Assembly: GCA_024500155.1 (NCBI GenBank) | Contig: CM044859.1 | Coordinates: forward strand, 44,624,003-44,688,002 | Source: Chenopodium formosanum | Lineage: Eukaryota; Streptophyta; Magnoliopsida; Caryophyllales; Amaranthaceae | Direction: 5' to 3' | Length of the DNA stretch: 64,000 bases | Part shown: positions 44,690 to 57,161 of the stretch, piece by piece | How positions within the stretch are numbered: position 1 is the first letter of the stretch | Layout of the letters: each line of letters starts with the position of its first letter | Translations under genes and position numbers: made by a program | The notes under the pieces: model-generated | What the model was told of the DNA's origin: nothing | Database searches by the model: none | Seen by the model: only the letters and a program-made list of their open reading frames with translations

Positions 44690-47600
44690 AAAAAAGGAGG
44701 AAGTTGAATCAAGGTTGCTGGGTCTGCTCCGGCTGCTTTTAACCTGCTAGGAGGCTTGTTTTGTTTTGAGCATCCAGGACTTGACCATCCTGGACTTGAT
44801 CAGCTTGAGCTTCATTAGCCTGGACCTGATCATACGGGTTGGCAGCTGGCTCTTCCTCGCCATCAGAAACCTCATAGCCTTGTTCAAAGGCCCATGCCTT
44901 GAAGGGAGGCGTGGCCTATTCGTTGAGCTGTTGTGCGTCATACACCTCAGTGGCGTAATCATATGGAAGCTTAAGCATATCAAACTCAACCTTAGGATGA
45001 AGCAAACCCCATGTATTGCGTAACCGGGCCTCAGTATCCCGTTCGTTCTCTGCAACCAGCCGCTTCAGCTCTTGGGCAATCTTGTCCTTGTGTTTATTCC
45101 TTTCTTAGACGAGCTCGACACCCAGGCGGCTGACGTCTGCTCTTAGATGGGCATTCTCCGTATCAGCTCCCTCCAAGGCCTTGAGATTCGACTGGGCAAT
45201 CTTCAGATCCTCCTCAAGCTTGGCCACCCGCTCGTTAGCGACGTCATTAGCAGCCTTCAAGTTATTTATCTACTCCTCCTGTTTCAACTCTACTACTTTA
45301 ATTTCAACATCACATTGTATTTTACTGTATTCGGTAGAGTTGAGAGCTTGAACGACCCTCTGTTTAACGTCATTTACCTCTTCTCCCTTCCGTCTGAAGG
45401 GGAGCCTAAGCCCGTCTACCCTCAGCATCGCCTAAAAAGGTGGAGTCAAACGGTTAACTAGGAGAGTTAAAAGCTTAACAAATATGAGGTTCTAAGTAAA
45501 AATTACCTCAGCTAGCAAGCCCTGGATTTGGTCGAAGTCCACGACCTGCACATGTGGCATACAGTGTTTCTCTATCCGGGTAAGTGTCTGCACCATCCTC
45601 TTAGCAAACGCTTGCATGTCAGACGGGGCTGAAGGAGTATCTGCACCAAAACAAGTACTTGGTGAGTGTAGACAGCCAAATGTGTCTCCCCAAAACCAAA
45701 CCCAGTGATGAATACCTTTCACGTCATTTGATTATCGAATAAAGCGAAAGTGTGAAAAGTCTAGTCATGAGGATGTTTTTATTAAAATATCTCTTCTTTC
45801 TGTTTTTTAAAATATTTCTTTTCTTACCCTATTTATGAAAAACGTGAATACTAGTTTATTTAGGTCCATGGAAATGGTCCATTAATAGTGTAGTTGGATC
45901 GGGTTCGAAAAGAGCTTTCCGGCGATATATTATAAGCCCAATTCTGTGAATAATGAGGAAGTTATGGCCAAATTACTAAACTGAGCCCGGTTTGATCTTT
46001 ATATGCCGCCCAATGATCTAGAGGAGGGCCTATTATGAAGTATCATTCCTAATGCAATTAGGATTGATTATCTTCCTCTAGAATACTCTAGAAAGTTCTT
46101 TTGAATCCTAATGGAGTTAGGATTAATAATTATGTTTCTAAGAGTTTGAAATTGAATGAAACTACTCCTTTTGAGAACCCTTGTTTTGTACGAATTGGAA
46201 TATATTAAGATATTATTTTTATGCCTCATAATCTTTATCCAAGTATTATATGGTTGGATATATCTTGAAATTATATTTCCAATGATATATTATAATATTA
46301 ATTCCGAGCTATAACGAAAAAGATATGAATGGAATATGAAACTCTATCAAAACTGACACCGTCCTACTATTTCGGCCATATATTTTTATCAACAAAATAT
46401 TTTAATTTGATGTCAATAGGGTTGGAAAGTAGACTTCAATAGCTTTCCAAAGACATATTATATTCCTTATTTGGACTTCTGAATCAAAAATATGATAAAA
46501 CCAAAATCCGCAAAAACTGTCTTGCAGACGTGTTTTATTCCTCTTCAAACTCCGATTATTTTTTATCATATCCGGACTATTTTCATTATAAATAGCGTCC
46601 TTAGACCTCCGTTCTCAATAATCAATTCTCATCAATTCTCCATCTAATTCTAACCAACTCTCATCAAGAAAATCTTGATATTCTCTCTCTCTTTCTAAAC
46701 CAAATTTTCACAAACAAAATTCCGCATTCACAAGATCTAGACACACCTAGCATAATTAGAAGTTGCATTCACCCTAGATGTGAAAGGTTTGATTTCTGAG
46801 GGTTTGGTCCCAAATCTAGTCTAAACTTTCCCAAAGCTCTATTTCAATTATTTAATTTAATTGATTTGATTTTATTATTTTCTTTGAAGTTACTAACGTG
46901 TGTATTTTGTTATTAGAAAGAGGTACGAGGCATCCAAATAAGTACTTTAATTGTTTAATTGATATTATGATTTAGAAATCATGCTTAGATTATTATTTTG
47001 ATTCCTAGTATCATGTTAGGATGTTTTATTACTTCCTAGTATCATGTTTAGGGTAACAACTAAAAATTCTTAATATCAAATATGGTTGTTGTGATGCTTC
47101 TTATTTTCTTTTATAATAACATGTTAGTATCATGCTAGGGCTAAAGCTTTGATTTTTATTGTTTAGTGACATGCTAGGGTTTGTTATTAATCTTGTTAGT
47201 ATCATGTCTAGGATCTTGCTATTATTATTCTTTAACATGATTATAATGAGTATAATTATTATTTTAATTATTATGATTATTATTATGTTGCTTGATACTT
47301 ATTTATTATTATTGCTTGGTCACACTTTTTATGCATGTTTAAAGGGAATTTGTACTTGTAATCACGCTTAATAAAATAGTTAATAATCTTATTTAGGGTT
47401 AATATGATTATAATTCAAGTGATCGTCAATAATAGTTTTGTTTGTGAATTAATATTCAACCAACATAGATTAAACAAGTTTAGGGTAAATCTATTGATTG
47501 CGTGTTAGTCAGAAAGTGCACATGAATACGAGAAGAATAAAGTAGAGGCCTATTATTAGGGCAGGTTCTTTCTCTTTTAGATTGGATTTGTACCTTCATC

Positions 47601-49573
47601 CCCGAACTTTCAGTCATGGTTAGTTTAAGACCTATTGGAGTTAACGATCTCTTGGATCGTTAAGGGGTGTAACCTTCACCTCGTGAACGGTTTACAAGTT
47701 CCTAAAATTTGTTGGCGACTCTTTTGCTCTATCTTCCTTCCCTTTGGACACCTACATGCTTAAGTGTATGATCACAGTGGGGTTCAAGTTTGGGGTAATG
47801 CTTGAAATATTCCCTACAGTGAGAAAGCAGCATAGGCGGCACCCAACTCATGCCGGCTGCTCAAAGAACCTTCAGGCGGATTGACTCGAGTCTTGACTCG
47901 CATATAGTTAACCGACCAGGGGAGTTCGACTCGTGTCTTACCTTGGACGCGGGGCTGAGGAGATTCCCCTTTAGCCGTTGCAGCGCCGACTGCAGCAGTG
48001 AGTAGATCGCCACTCTTCGATGTCGTAGAGACATCCGGTTGTTTCCCAGCAGATCGCTCTGAGCTTTCGCTCAGAGATTTCATCACAGCTGAGCCTTTGC
48101 CTCCGGTTGTGGGTTGATCTAGGTTGGCTGAAGAGGAGTTAGATGGATTTTTTCTCCCCGTCTTAGACGGAGTTTTTGCCAGCTCATCCCCGACCACTTG
48201 AATAGCTTGGTGATGGAGCGGGGGATTGATTTGCTTCCACCCTGTAAATAAAGAAGAGAATACAAACGGAAAAATTGTAAGTTGAAGGAAATGCGTACAT
48301 CTTGATAGTTTGAGTCTAGCAGGCGGGCTTACCCCATCTTTTTTGGCTTCTAAGGTGGCCTTTTTCTCAAGAAGCTGCTCCTTCCTCAGTATAGCGTCCA
48401 ACTTAACATGCGTCATTTTTTAAGGAACCATGTTATTTCCTTCTTCTACAAAAATAAAAGAAACCGTTGGTCAAAAAGATTAACAAAAGCAAGTAAAGCA
48501 TCAATACAGACAGCAAATTGCCGGATGTGTTATAAGTCTACCCTGCATGAACATGGAGCTAAGCCCATAGGCGAAGAGGAAGGCCTCGTTCTTAAAAAAA
48601 TTCCGAATGGGGGATCCAGTTCTTTGGAACGATTATTTTAGTCCCATCCTCCAAGGGCTCAGTTGTTGTCTTAAAAACGCCCGGCTCCATTATCTGCTCA
48701 TAATCCCTAGATGACATCCGAGGCAAGGCGCACTTTTTCCTGAGCAACCGGATCTTGATTATGCCGGCAAAGAAATCGGTTGTGTCCTAGTGTTGGAGAG
48801 CAGACCAAGTAAAACCTCTTCTTTCAGCCACACCATTTGGACGGCTTGTCCAAGGTCATTAGGTATTGCGGGTGTGTGGTTAAAGTGTACCACACACCAT
48901 GCCCGCCTGGGGCTCGGCTCATATAATGCATATGAGAAAACGTTGCAAAACTAGGCTCTATGTCCTGAAACTCATAGGCGGCGATATAGCCCAGAATATT
49001 TATCCATGAATTTGGAGTAAGCTGCCAGACGCCCAAGTCATACCCCTTCAAAATCCTCTTAATCCCTTTAATCACGGCTTTATAGCAGCCGAAACAACTG
49101 TCGGCATTATCAATATCGTCCTCCTAGGCAACCGTTGCCTTAGGCGGCGGAACCTTAATTCTCCAGCCTTCCCCAACCGAATACATATCGGCAAAGGCTC
49201 TAAAGCTGCTTTGCATAGCAGCTAAGTCCATATGAAGCATTTTAGTTTTTAAGGGATTGGGATGATCCGATCCTTTAGTTGGCTTCTGATAGTCAGCCGC
49301 CATATTTTCTTGGCCAGAGCCCGACGCCTTTAAGCCGGATCTCTCGGCGGCTTCCTCGCCGCCTGGCCCCTCCTCATTAGTCCCTAAGGAAGAGGCATCG
49401 TCCTCACCGTCTACCCATTCCAATATTGTGTCACTGGGGGTTGAACGGCTGTCATCTAGAGAAGAACCAGCATGCTTCTCTTCCGAACCTTCGTATTCCT
49501 CATCAAGAATAACTTCATTAGCAGGCACTCTTTTAGCGCGCCGCCTCCTAGCCGTCTTCTTAACTCTTGGCAT
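44690..49573 (-). pseudogene. Antisense gene of A: basic/acidic N-terminus, gypsy-transposon-type domain, coiled coil
   Basis: Begins on the minus strand at 49573 with MPRVKKTARRRRAKRVPANE, followed by an acidic linker to 49124. The next block (49110-48820) has IKRILKGYDLGVWQLTPNSW and AAYEFQDIEPSFATFSHMHY, matching the style of the corresponding domain in D. Decayed blocks follow to 48550. A Ser/Thr-rich exon (48240-47820) is interrupted by a solo LTR (47818-45667). An exon with MQAFAKRMVQTLTRIEKHC (45640-45508) ends at a GTAATT donor. The final block (45429-44690) is coiled coil: NERVAKLEEDLKIAQSNLKA and an acidic glutamine-rich tail. Several stops show decay. Domain order equals that of the antisense gene of D, although the sequences are far apart. 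Confidence 0.7.
45667..47818 (+). mobile_element. Solo LTR, family 2, inserted in the antisense gene of A
   Basis: 2152 bp, starts TGTAGACAGC and ends ATTCCCTACA. A perfect 5-bp target duplication GTGAG flanks it (45662-45666 and 47819-47823). It is homologous to the 3' LTR of B. A TATA-like TTATAAATAGCG is at about 46583. Confidence 0.95.
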
Positions 49574-50114
49574 TGTGTCCTACATAGACATATAGACGGA
49601 GGTGTTTAGGGATGAGAAAAGCAGGTTCGAATGTCCAAAAAAGGCACCCCGGTTCTAGATTCAGCCGTACTAGAAGACTGGCTGAATGACCTAAGCGCTG
49701 CCGTGTGGGTCGATGGAGAGTCAATTTTGTTTTTGAAGCCTAACTACACAAGAGGAAAAGTATAAAAAAAAGCTTGAACGGAGTATAGGCGGTTACCTTT
49801 AAACTTAGCTCTGAATCTCTGAAAACTGCTGACGCAGTGACCAGATGTGCTCCTCGAAACGCAGACGGAAAAACGTAAAAGCACATCAGACAGATGCAGA
49901 GTTTCTCTCTATAAAAAGCTCTCTCATTCTCTCTCTCTCTGAAGTCAAATGTTTAGGTGTGAAATGAGGAGAAAGAGAGGGTAAAACCTGCTATTTATAG
50001 AAGGGTAAGAGCGGGGGCATCTCCGTCAAACCCTAAAAGGTGAATAGTTTTTACTATTCACCATTTACTAAATGCCACGTGCACAGGTGTCAGGTGGCCA
50101 GCCACGTGCCACCT
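49574..50114 (-). promoter_or_regulatory. 5' leader and promoter region of the antisense gene of A
   Basis: Minus-strand CTATAAATAG (49991-50000) lies about 420 bases before the ATG at 49573, followed by a CT-rich leader (AGAGAGAGAGAATGAGAG on the plus strand at 49923-49943). The arrangement resembles an ordinary plant core promoter inside the element, independent of the LTR. Confidence 0.55.
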
Positions 50115-50126
50115 GTGAGGGGCAAA
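50115..50126 (+). promoter_or_regulatory. Polypurine tract of A
   Basis: GTGAGGGGCAAA directly before the LTR start TGTTTTGG. Confidence 0.7.
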
Positions 50127-50625
50127 TGTTTTGGATAAAAATTCCTTGTCCATGTGGACCAATCAAAGAGGGCCATGTGTCAAGCCTAGGTAGGTTAAAT
50201 TGGGCCAACCGCCAGCTGACATGTGTTATCATCAGATACTTTCCAAAATTGCGGCCTTCAAGGCCCATTTCCCAATAACGCCGCAAAACGGCGCAACCCA
50301 CCAAATCTAGGTCAAATGACCTAAGAAAGGGCACGTTCCCCAATGACCCTATAAATAGGGAGACCAATATTCCCCAATTTTGGACACATTCAATCATTTG
50401 TTACACCTACCCTACATTCTCTCACATCAGAGAAACAATTGATCTCAGAATTCGAGAAGATCTCATTTCATTTTCCGCACCTTCTCCTACTCATACTCAA
50501 GTACTAAGATGATCGTTAGAGGCGAAGCTCCAAACACCCGGAGTCTCCGTTGTTTTGCAGGTATAGGCGCAGTCGGATCAGTCCTCGTGCTGTAATTCTC
50601 CCGAGGGATAAAAACACCCAAAATA
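50127..50625 (+). repeat. 3' LTR of A
   Basis: 499 bp, TGTTTTGG ... CACCCAAAATA (final CA changed to TA). A TATA-like CTATAAATAGGG is at about 50349. It aligns in inverted orientation with the LTR of E. Confidence 0.85.
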
Positions 50626-50780
50626 GATGCGCTTAGAGATGATTGACCCATCAGGAGCCACATGGGTTTCGACTTCACAATCGTTGTTTGTATCTTGGTC
50701 TAAATAGACATCCCCATCGACTCTAGGCCGACTAGGCTCAGGTGGAAGTACACACTCTTGAACCATCTTAGAGGTATTCT

Positions 50781-50799
50781 CCTCACAGACGGCGCCAAA
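50781..50799 (-). promoter_or_regulatory. Primer-binding site of E
   Basis: Minus-strand TTTGGCGCCGTCTGTGAGG follows the LTR end. TGGCGCCGTCTGTGGGGA-like sites are common in plant gypsy elements. Confidence 0.85.
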
Positions 50800-51018
50800 T
50801 GTTTTGGGTGTTTTTTGGTCCCTCGGGAGAGTTACGTCACCAAGACTGATCCCACGCGATATGTACTTGGAAAACACGGAGATTCTTGTTGGTAGGAGCT
50901 TCGCTTCCGACGATCAGGTTAGTATTGGTCGTAGAAGATGAAATGGTGCGGAAAGGTAAGAGTGAGGTCTTCTCGGATTCCGAGATTAGGTGTTCTTTCT
51001 GATGTGAGAGAATGTAGG

Positions 51019-52344
51019 CAAAGTTATCAGAATCGGGATTCTACTTTGAATCGGAAGAGGGGGGTAGAATCGGATCGTAGAATCGAATCGTAGAATCGAC
51101 CGATTCTACAAATTTTGCAAAAATCTGAAATTATACCCAAGTGTTTCACTTTTTTACTCATTTTTTAAGTAAATCATGATATTAAATTCATTTTTTTAAA
51201 CATTTAACGTAATAAAATGACGACATTGTCAAATTTAACTATCTAAAAATTTTGCAAAAATCTAAAATTATACCCAAATGTTTCACTTTTTTACTCATTT
51301 TTTAAGTAAATCATGATATTAAATTCATGTTTTTAAACATTTAGCGCAATAAAATGACGACATTGTCAAATTTAACTATCTACAGCAAAACTCATTAATG
51401 ATAAAGATGTTCAGAATAGTGCAAAAGTACTAATTAGTTGTGATTACACATTTACCCTTCATTCTTATAATTATAATTGAAATTAATTAATAGTCATCAA
51501 AGCCAAAACTACCACCATTCTTATAATTATAATTTCCAACAGCATTTTTCCTCTTCTTTGCAGTGGTTGAGCCAGAGCTTGACATGTCTATACATGCAGA
51601 GAATATCATATCAAAATTAGCCTAATAAAATTAAAATTACTTGTCTCAAATTCTTAATTTTAACAGTCAGGGCTAACCGGCTAAGTTAAAAACAAAATTC
51701 AATCATCAACCCAATAATCCTAAACATACTATAGATAATGAAGCTATGGCAAAGATAAAAATTAAAATTTAGTGTCTTAAATTCTTAATTTTAAAAAGCT
51801 GAACGAAAAAAAAAAAAAAAAAAATGAAAGCGTACCTGATAATCAAGGAGACAACAATTTGACGAGCTTGTGAGCAAATTGAGTTGATGGAGATGAGGAA
51901 TCAGCTGAGAAACACATGAAGGAGATGAAGATAATGGAGACAAGCTTGTACAGTAAATGCTTACAGCAAAAGGGGAAAGAGGAAAGGAGGAAGAAGAGTA
52001 AAGGAGGAGTGAGAAAATCTAATGGTCTAGATTTTTTTTTTTTAATCTAATGGTCTAGATTATTCTTTAGAAGTAAAAAACAAAAAAAAAAGAGAAAAAC
52101 AAAAAGAACCGTCCATTTCATATGGGCTATGGCCCAATACATTGCCATATTCATTTAACATTCCATTTCAAGGTTTAAGTAAGAATTGGTGGAATCGTAC
52201 ATAAATCGCGATTCTACCGATTCTATGCGATTCCACCGATTTTATGGCCGATTTTTCGTGAGAGCGATTTTATCAGCGAGTTAAATCGTTTTGTAGATTT
52301 GAATCTACGATTCTACGATTCAAATCGCGATTTTAATAACATTG
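51019..52344. mobile_element. hAT DNA transposon, non-autonomous, inserted in the LTR of E
   Basis: 1326 bp with terminal inverted repeats of about 22 bases: CAAAGTTATCAGAATCGG at the left and, inward from the right, CAATGTTATTAAAATCGC. An 8-bp target duplication AATGTAGG flanks it (51011-51018 and 52345-52352). AATCG/CGATT motifs recur near both ends. A 136-bp segment is tandemly duplicated (about 51105-51381). On the minus strand 51585-51484 encodes SSSGSTTAKKRKNAVGNY ending FGFDDY-stop, which could be the tail of a transposase. No full transposase is present. Confidence 0.85.
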
Positions 52345-52629
52345 AATGTAGGTATGTTGTAATAAATGAATGTGTCTCCAAAATGTGGGAATCTCCTTAT
52401 TTATAGGGCCATTGGAATATGCGCTCATTAGGTAATTCTAACCTAATGGGTTGCGCCGCTTTGTGGCTTTTCTCGGGAATTGGGCCTTGAAGGCCGCCAT
52501 TCCATTTATCATCTAAGGTTGACACGTGTCAATTGGGGGGGGGGAGGTGGTCCATGTTAAACTTATTCTTGAATCACACATGTCCCTTTTTGATTGGGCC
52601 ACGTGTCTAGGGTATTTTTACCCTAAACA

Positions 52630-52970
52630 AGACTTAGTGTTGTGGAACTATAAAAAATAAATAGCTTCTCCATGCTGTGGTAAGGGTTAAATTGGAGGTC
52701 CAAGATCTAGCTAAGATATGCTGGCACCCACAAGAGTCGCAGAAGGAAGGGCAGCAACCTAGGTAATAATAATCGGAGCACCACACTAGCAAGGACGTCG
52801 GCAAAAATAACTAGCAAAGTAAAACCTCGAAACCAGACTTTTCAGACTTGATTAGTGAAGCTTGATGGTTGGCCGACGATCAGGAAGTAAGGTCGATGAT
52901 CATGCTCCATTTCTAGCAGCATGACAAAATCTACAAATTATAACGTGTCCGTTTCCTATACTTCGTTAGA
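52630..52970. other. Intergenic sequence between element E and the hydroxylase gene
   Basis: No frame or repeat is recognised. It could be the remnant of the sequence into which A/E inserted. Confidence 0.4.
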
Positions 52971-52973
52971 AGT

Positions 52974-53347
52974 TTTTATATACATCGGGTGTACCGTGCA
53001 CCTAAATAAGGGTTCATTTGGCATCGCTATGGTTTTCTTTTTTTTTTTGTTTTTTGGTTTTTAAAAGTATATGATATATGTCACATAATGAATAAAAATT
53101 TATTTAAACTTATTAAAATGATGATAATTTAAAAAACTGACAACAGAAAAGTGGAAACATCTTTTTCGTGTTTCCTGTTTTAAGTGTTATAGTTTAAAAA
53201 AAATAAAAAGATAATTAAAAACAAAAAATGATGCCAAACAAGCCTTTAAAGTTAGTTTTTGCTCTTCATATGATGTTAAAATGAAAACAATAATCAAATG
53301 AGAACAAATACTCATGGGTGTACAGTACCCGAGTGTATATAACAACC
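52974..53347. mobile_element. MITE-like inverted-repeat element upstream of the hydroxylase gene
   Basis: The left arm has TTATATACATCGGGTGTACC and the right arm, inverted, TTATATACACTCGGGTACTG followed by TACACC. Inside it is a second inverted pair, TTCATTTGGCATC (53012-53024) against GATGCCAAACAAGCC (53230-53244), suggesting one MITE in another. Exact ends and target copies are unclear. Confidence 0.5.
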
Positions 53348-53445
53348 TACTAAGTAATAGTGACTTATGCTGAAATTACCTATTTACCCCACATGCAACT
53401 AAAAGGACGCCAGCCACTTGTGTTTTAGCCAACCTCGACCTATCT

Positions 53446-53447
<2 letters not shown>

Positions 53448-53484
<37 letters not shown>
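53448..53484. repeat. (CT)n microsatellite in the promoter/5' leader of the hydroxylase gene
   Basis: About 18 CT units. CT-rich stretches are frequent at plant transcription starts. Confidence 0.9.
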
Positions 53485-53485
<1 letters not shown>

Positions 53486-53490
<5 letters not shown>

Positions 53491-53556
53491 CCCATTGAAG
53501 CGCACCCCACGATCTCCATTGATATCTCTATCTTCCACATTGAAGCAGCTTCCAAG
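53486..53556 (+). other. Putative 5' untranslated exon of the fatty acid 2-hydroxylase gene
   Basis: Leader-like sequence ends in TTCCAAG|GTAAGATG, a strong donor. The next acceptor in register is TTATGTAG at 60689-60696, followed 26 bases later by the start codon. The assignment assumes a 7.1-kb leader intron. Supporting evidence is positional and by splice sites only. Confidence 0.5.
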
Positions 53557-53796
53557 GTAAGATGTTGTTTCTCTTTTTAATCATTCAATATCAATTATAT
53601 ACCATCAAATTTGGATATTGTTTATTTAATTATCAATTTGGATTATTGTAATGTTGGTTTTCGTTACTAAACGAATGATGATTTGATAATTCAATCAAGT
53701 TTCCCTCTGGGATGAAACGTATGATATTGGAGCTTAGATTATGTTTGGTAATTTAAGCCGTTATATGATACGGAAGGGAAAGTCAAAAGTATTTTC

Positions 53797-53935
53797 AATC
53801 ATTTTCTTGGTAGCTTTTTTATGGGATTTGATTTGATGTGGCCCCTAATTGATGGATTATGTATTTGATCATGTAATTAGTTTATAATTTTCTTTAATCT
53901 TGTTTGGTTACATTGTATTTAAATAATGTGATGGA
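53797..53935 (+). repeat. Intron direct repeat, copy 1
   Basis: It shares ATTTGATGTGGCCCCTAATT, GATGGAT, ATGTAATTAGTTTATA and ACATTGTATTTAAATAATGT with copy 2 at 59720-59850. The two are 5.8 kb apart, with all transposons between them. Confidence 0.85.
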
Positions 53936-54319
53936 TACTTTTTGCCTAGTAATGTTGATAATGTTGGTTGCTCTTCTGAAAATAAATTTAAGTTAACTCA
54001 AAACGACTTTAAATTTAGCACATGTTCGTGTTCTTACTGGTAAGCTTGAATGGGTCTTGGATTGGGGAAACTTATGTGTGTCTGGAACAACTTGTTTGGG
54101 TTTCGGTTGAAGAGCGTAGTTGAGGGATATACCATTCTTGGAATATCAAATTTGGGTACAATTGGGTTTTGGTTATAGACATATGTTTCTCGTAACAGGG
54201 CTCCAGTGAGCAATTTGGGTAACATTGCTTAGGATATTGTATGCGGCTTTTCTGTGTAAGCTGTTCCTGCAACTAAAAACTCCAGCCCCTGGCGCTTGAG
54301 TATATGTAAGACTTAAGAG

Positions 54320-55134
<815 letters not shown>

Positions 55135-55223
<89 letters not shown>
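55135..55223. repeat. (TA)n tract between the two inverted elements
   Basis: About 44 TA units. Confidence 0.98.
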
Positions 55224-55225
<2 letters not shown>

Positions 55226-56976
55226 AGAGGCTCATGTGAGAACACCTCTCTTATGTGAGAACACATCTATGTTCTAATATTTGTAGGTAGATGTTCTGAA
55301 AATAAATTAAACCCATCATCTTTAACCTTAACATTTTCTCTCCTCTTCTCACCAACACTATCCAATATCCAATCTTTAGCTCCTCTATCACAACAACCAC
55401 CGCCTGTTCCATAGCCTTTATGACGTCACCTCCACCACCATCACTCTTTCTCTTCTTTTTGACATCATGGCCAACACTCTCAATCTTCTCCACGACGACC
55501 ATCACCACATGCTCAAGAATTTCATGTGTTTTGTATCAACTTTTGAACAATTGTATTCAAGCTTAATTATTAGGGTTGTACACAGTTTGGTCTGGACCGT
55601 AACCAAACCAGACCAAACCGTATTTTAGCGGTTTGGTTTGGTTTACGGTTTATAAAATTACGGTTTGGTCTCGATTTTTTTTGTAAATATGGTTTATGGT
55701 TTGGTTTGGTTTTGCAAAAATTATAAACCAAACCAAATCGTAAACCAATAAACCGTATTTTAATATTATATAATTTTTCAATAATTTTTTTTTTATATTA
55801 TATAAAATAAATTAAAGAATAAATAAAAAACCATGAAAAATAGATAAAAACTATACCGTCAATACTATAATTAATGACTATAATGTAGTACTCATATGAA
55901 TATTTTTTATTGTTATGTATTATTTTTATTATGTGTTAGCACTTGATATTTTTATTATAACTTTGTAGTACAATTTAATCCGTTTGGGCTACTTATTTAA
56001 ACATTATTATAAATTAGTGAAGTATTATTTGACAATTTTTGGAAAAAATAAAATATCATCTCATCATAAACCGCAAACCAAACCGCACCAAACCGTATTA
56101 TTACGGTTTGGTGTGGTTTGGTTTCAATACTAATATGGTTTGGTTTGGTTTGAAAAATTTATCAAAAACCGTATTTTGCGGTTCGGTTTGGTTTGGACTC
56201 AAAGCGCACCAAACCAAACCATGTTCACCCCTATTAATTATAGGTAAACCAAGCTTAATTGACACTTTAATATGTGAAATCAAATTTTTTTTTCATCCAA
56301 ATCAAACAAATTGGGCAAATTATAGAGTTTGAAATTTTAAGGAATTTTAATTGACTATAAGAAACTAAACAACAATTCATATGTTTTATTTACCTTGGAA
56401 TTCAAGAATAAACTTATTTCGAATCAATTCGTTGTAAAAATCGAATTTCAATTCGTGTTTAATATTAACGAATTATGTTCTAAAAAATTTAAGTATGTTC
56501 TAAAGACTGTTACATATGTTCTAAAATATGTTGCATATGTTCTAAAAAATATTGCACATATGTTCGGATTTATTTTTGAGTTCAAGGTCTTAAAATTTGA
56601 GTATCATGTTCCAATTAAAACTATATTTTGAAAATCAAAGTTTATTCTTCTAAGAACTATTACATATGTTAAGAATCATTGAGACTAGGTTTAAATTTCT
56701 AAGCATTTTGTTCTAACCGCTATGCTACAAAAATTTAAGTATGAAGTTCTAAATTTTTATTCACATGTTCTAATTCTTAAATCAGATGTTCTAAATTATT
56801 ACTTACATAGATGTTCTAAATTATTACTCAAATTTTCTAAATTTTTATTTGAGACACATGTTATAAATTTTTACTCGTATGTTCTAAATTTTTACTCACA
56901 CGTTCCAAATTTAAAATCCGTTCTCATATAAGTATGAATTCTCACATATGAGCATATTCTCACCGGATCCCTCCTC
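55224..56976. mobile_element. TA-flanked inverted-repeat element, right copy, with nested hAT MITE
   Basis: 1753 bp. The inner end is GGAGAGGCTCATGTGAGAAC. The outer end, inverted, is GGAGGGATCCGGTGAGAATA, matching the outer end of the left copy for about 80 bases, including CATATGTGAGAATTCATACT and CTTATATGAGAAC. The interior again has TTCTAAATTTTTACTC-type repeats. It is followed by another TA tract (56977-57013). Confidence 0.75.
55571..56233. mobile_element. hAT-type MITE with GGTTTGGTTTGG-rich arms
   Basis: 663 bp. Ends TAGGG(G/T)TG (left TAGGGTTGTACA, right inverted TAGGGGTGAACA). The 8-bp target duplication TTAATTAT is perfect (55563-55570 and 56234-56241). Both arms are crowded with CGGTTTGGTTTGG and AACCAAACCGTA. 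Confidence 0.92.
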
Positions 56977-57161
56977 ATATATATATATATATTTTATATA
57001 TATATATATATATGGAAATGGGTGAAGGGCTTTTGGTCTTGGTTGGGTCTCTCTTTATTTCCCATCTTAAATTGTCTTTATGAGAAAAGTACATTCGACT
57101 GGTGGTGATTACTCTATGTCAATTTATTAATTAGTTAAACGTGCTATGTACTCTTGCTATC

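Larger units (their letters stand above)
16241..50625 (+). mobile_element. Tat-like Ty3/gypsy retrotransposon A, 5'-truncated and heavily interrupted
   Basis: Pieces in order: RNase H start (16241-16632), insertion C, RNase H end and integrase zinc region (25614-26135), CACTA insertion, integrase core (42562-43460), an antisense gene (44690-49573, itself split by a solo LTR), polypurine tract (50115-50126) and 3' LTR (50127-50625). Gag, protease and reverse transcriptase are absent, cut off where B's LTR abuts at 16240. The RNase H resembles the second, archaeal-type RNase H that defines the Tat clade, and an antisense gene between integrase and 3' LTR is also known there. Lineage is by motif, not by phylogeny. 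Confidence 0.8.
50626..52629 (-). mobile_element. 5' end of a second A-type retrotransposon (E), inverted, abutting the 3' LTR of A
   Basis: The LTR is 50800-52629 on the minus strand (TGTTTAGG ... CCAAAACA), about 496 bp once the hAT insertion is removed. Next to it lies the primer-binding site TTTGGCGCCGTCTGTGAGG (50781-50799), then a short leader (50626-50780) that runs straight into the end of the LTR of A. Only the first ~175 bases of the interior survive. No target duplication links E to A, so the junction probably arose by rearrangement. Confidence 0.82.

Noticed and set aside
16241..50625. Possible integrated plant pararetrovirus or other virus
   Set aside because: All pol fragments show gag-pol order, LTRs and Tat-type dual RNase H; no movement-protein or coat-protein signature was seen.
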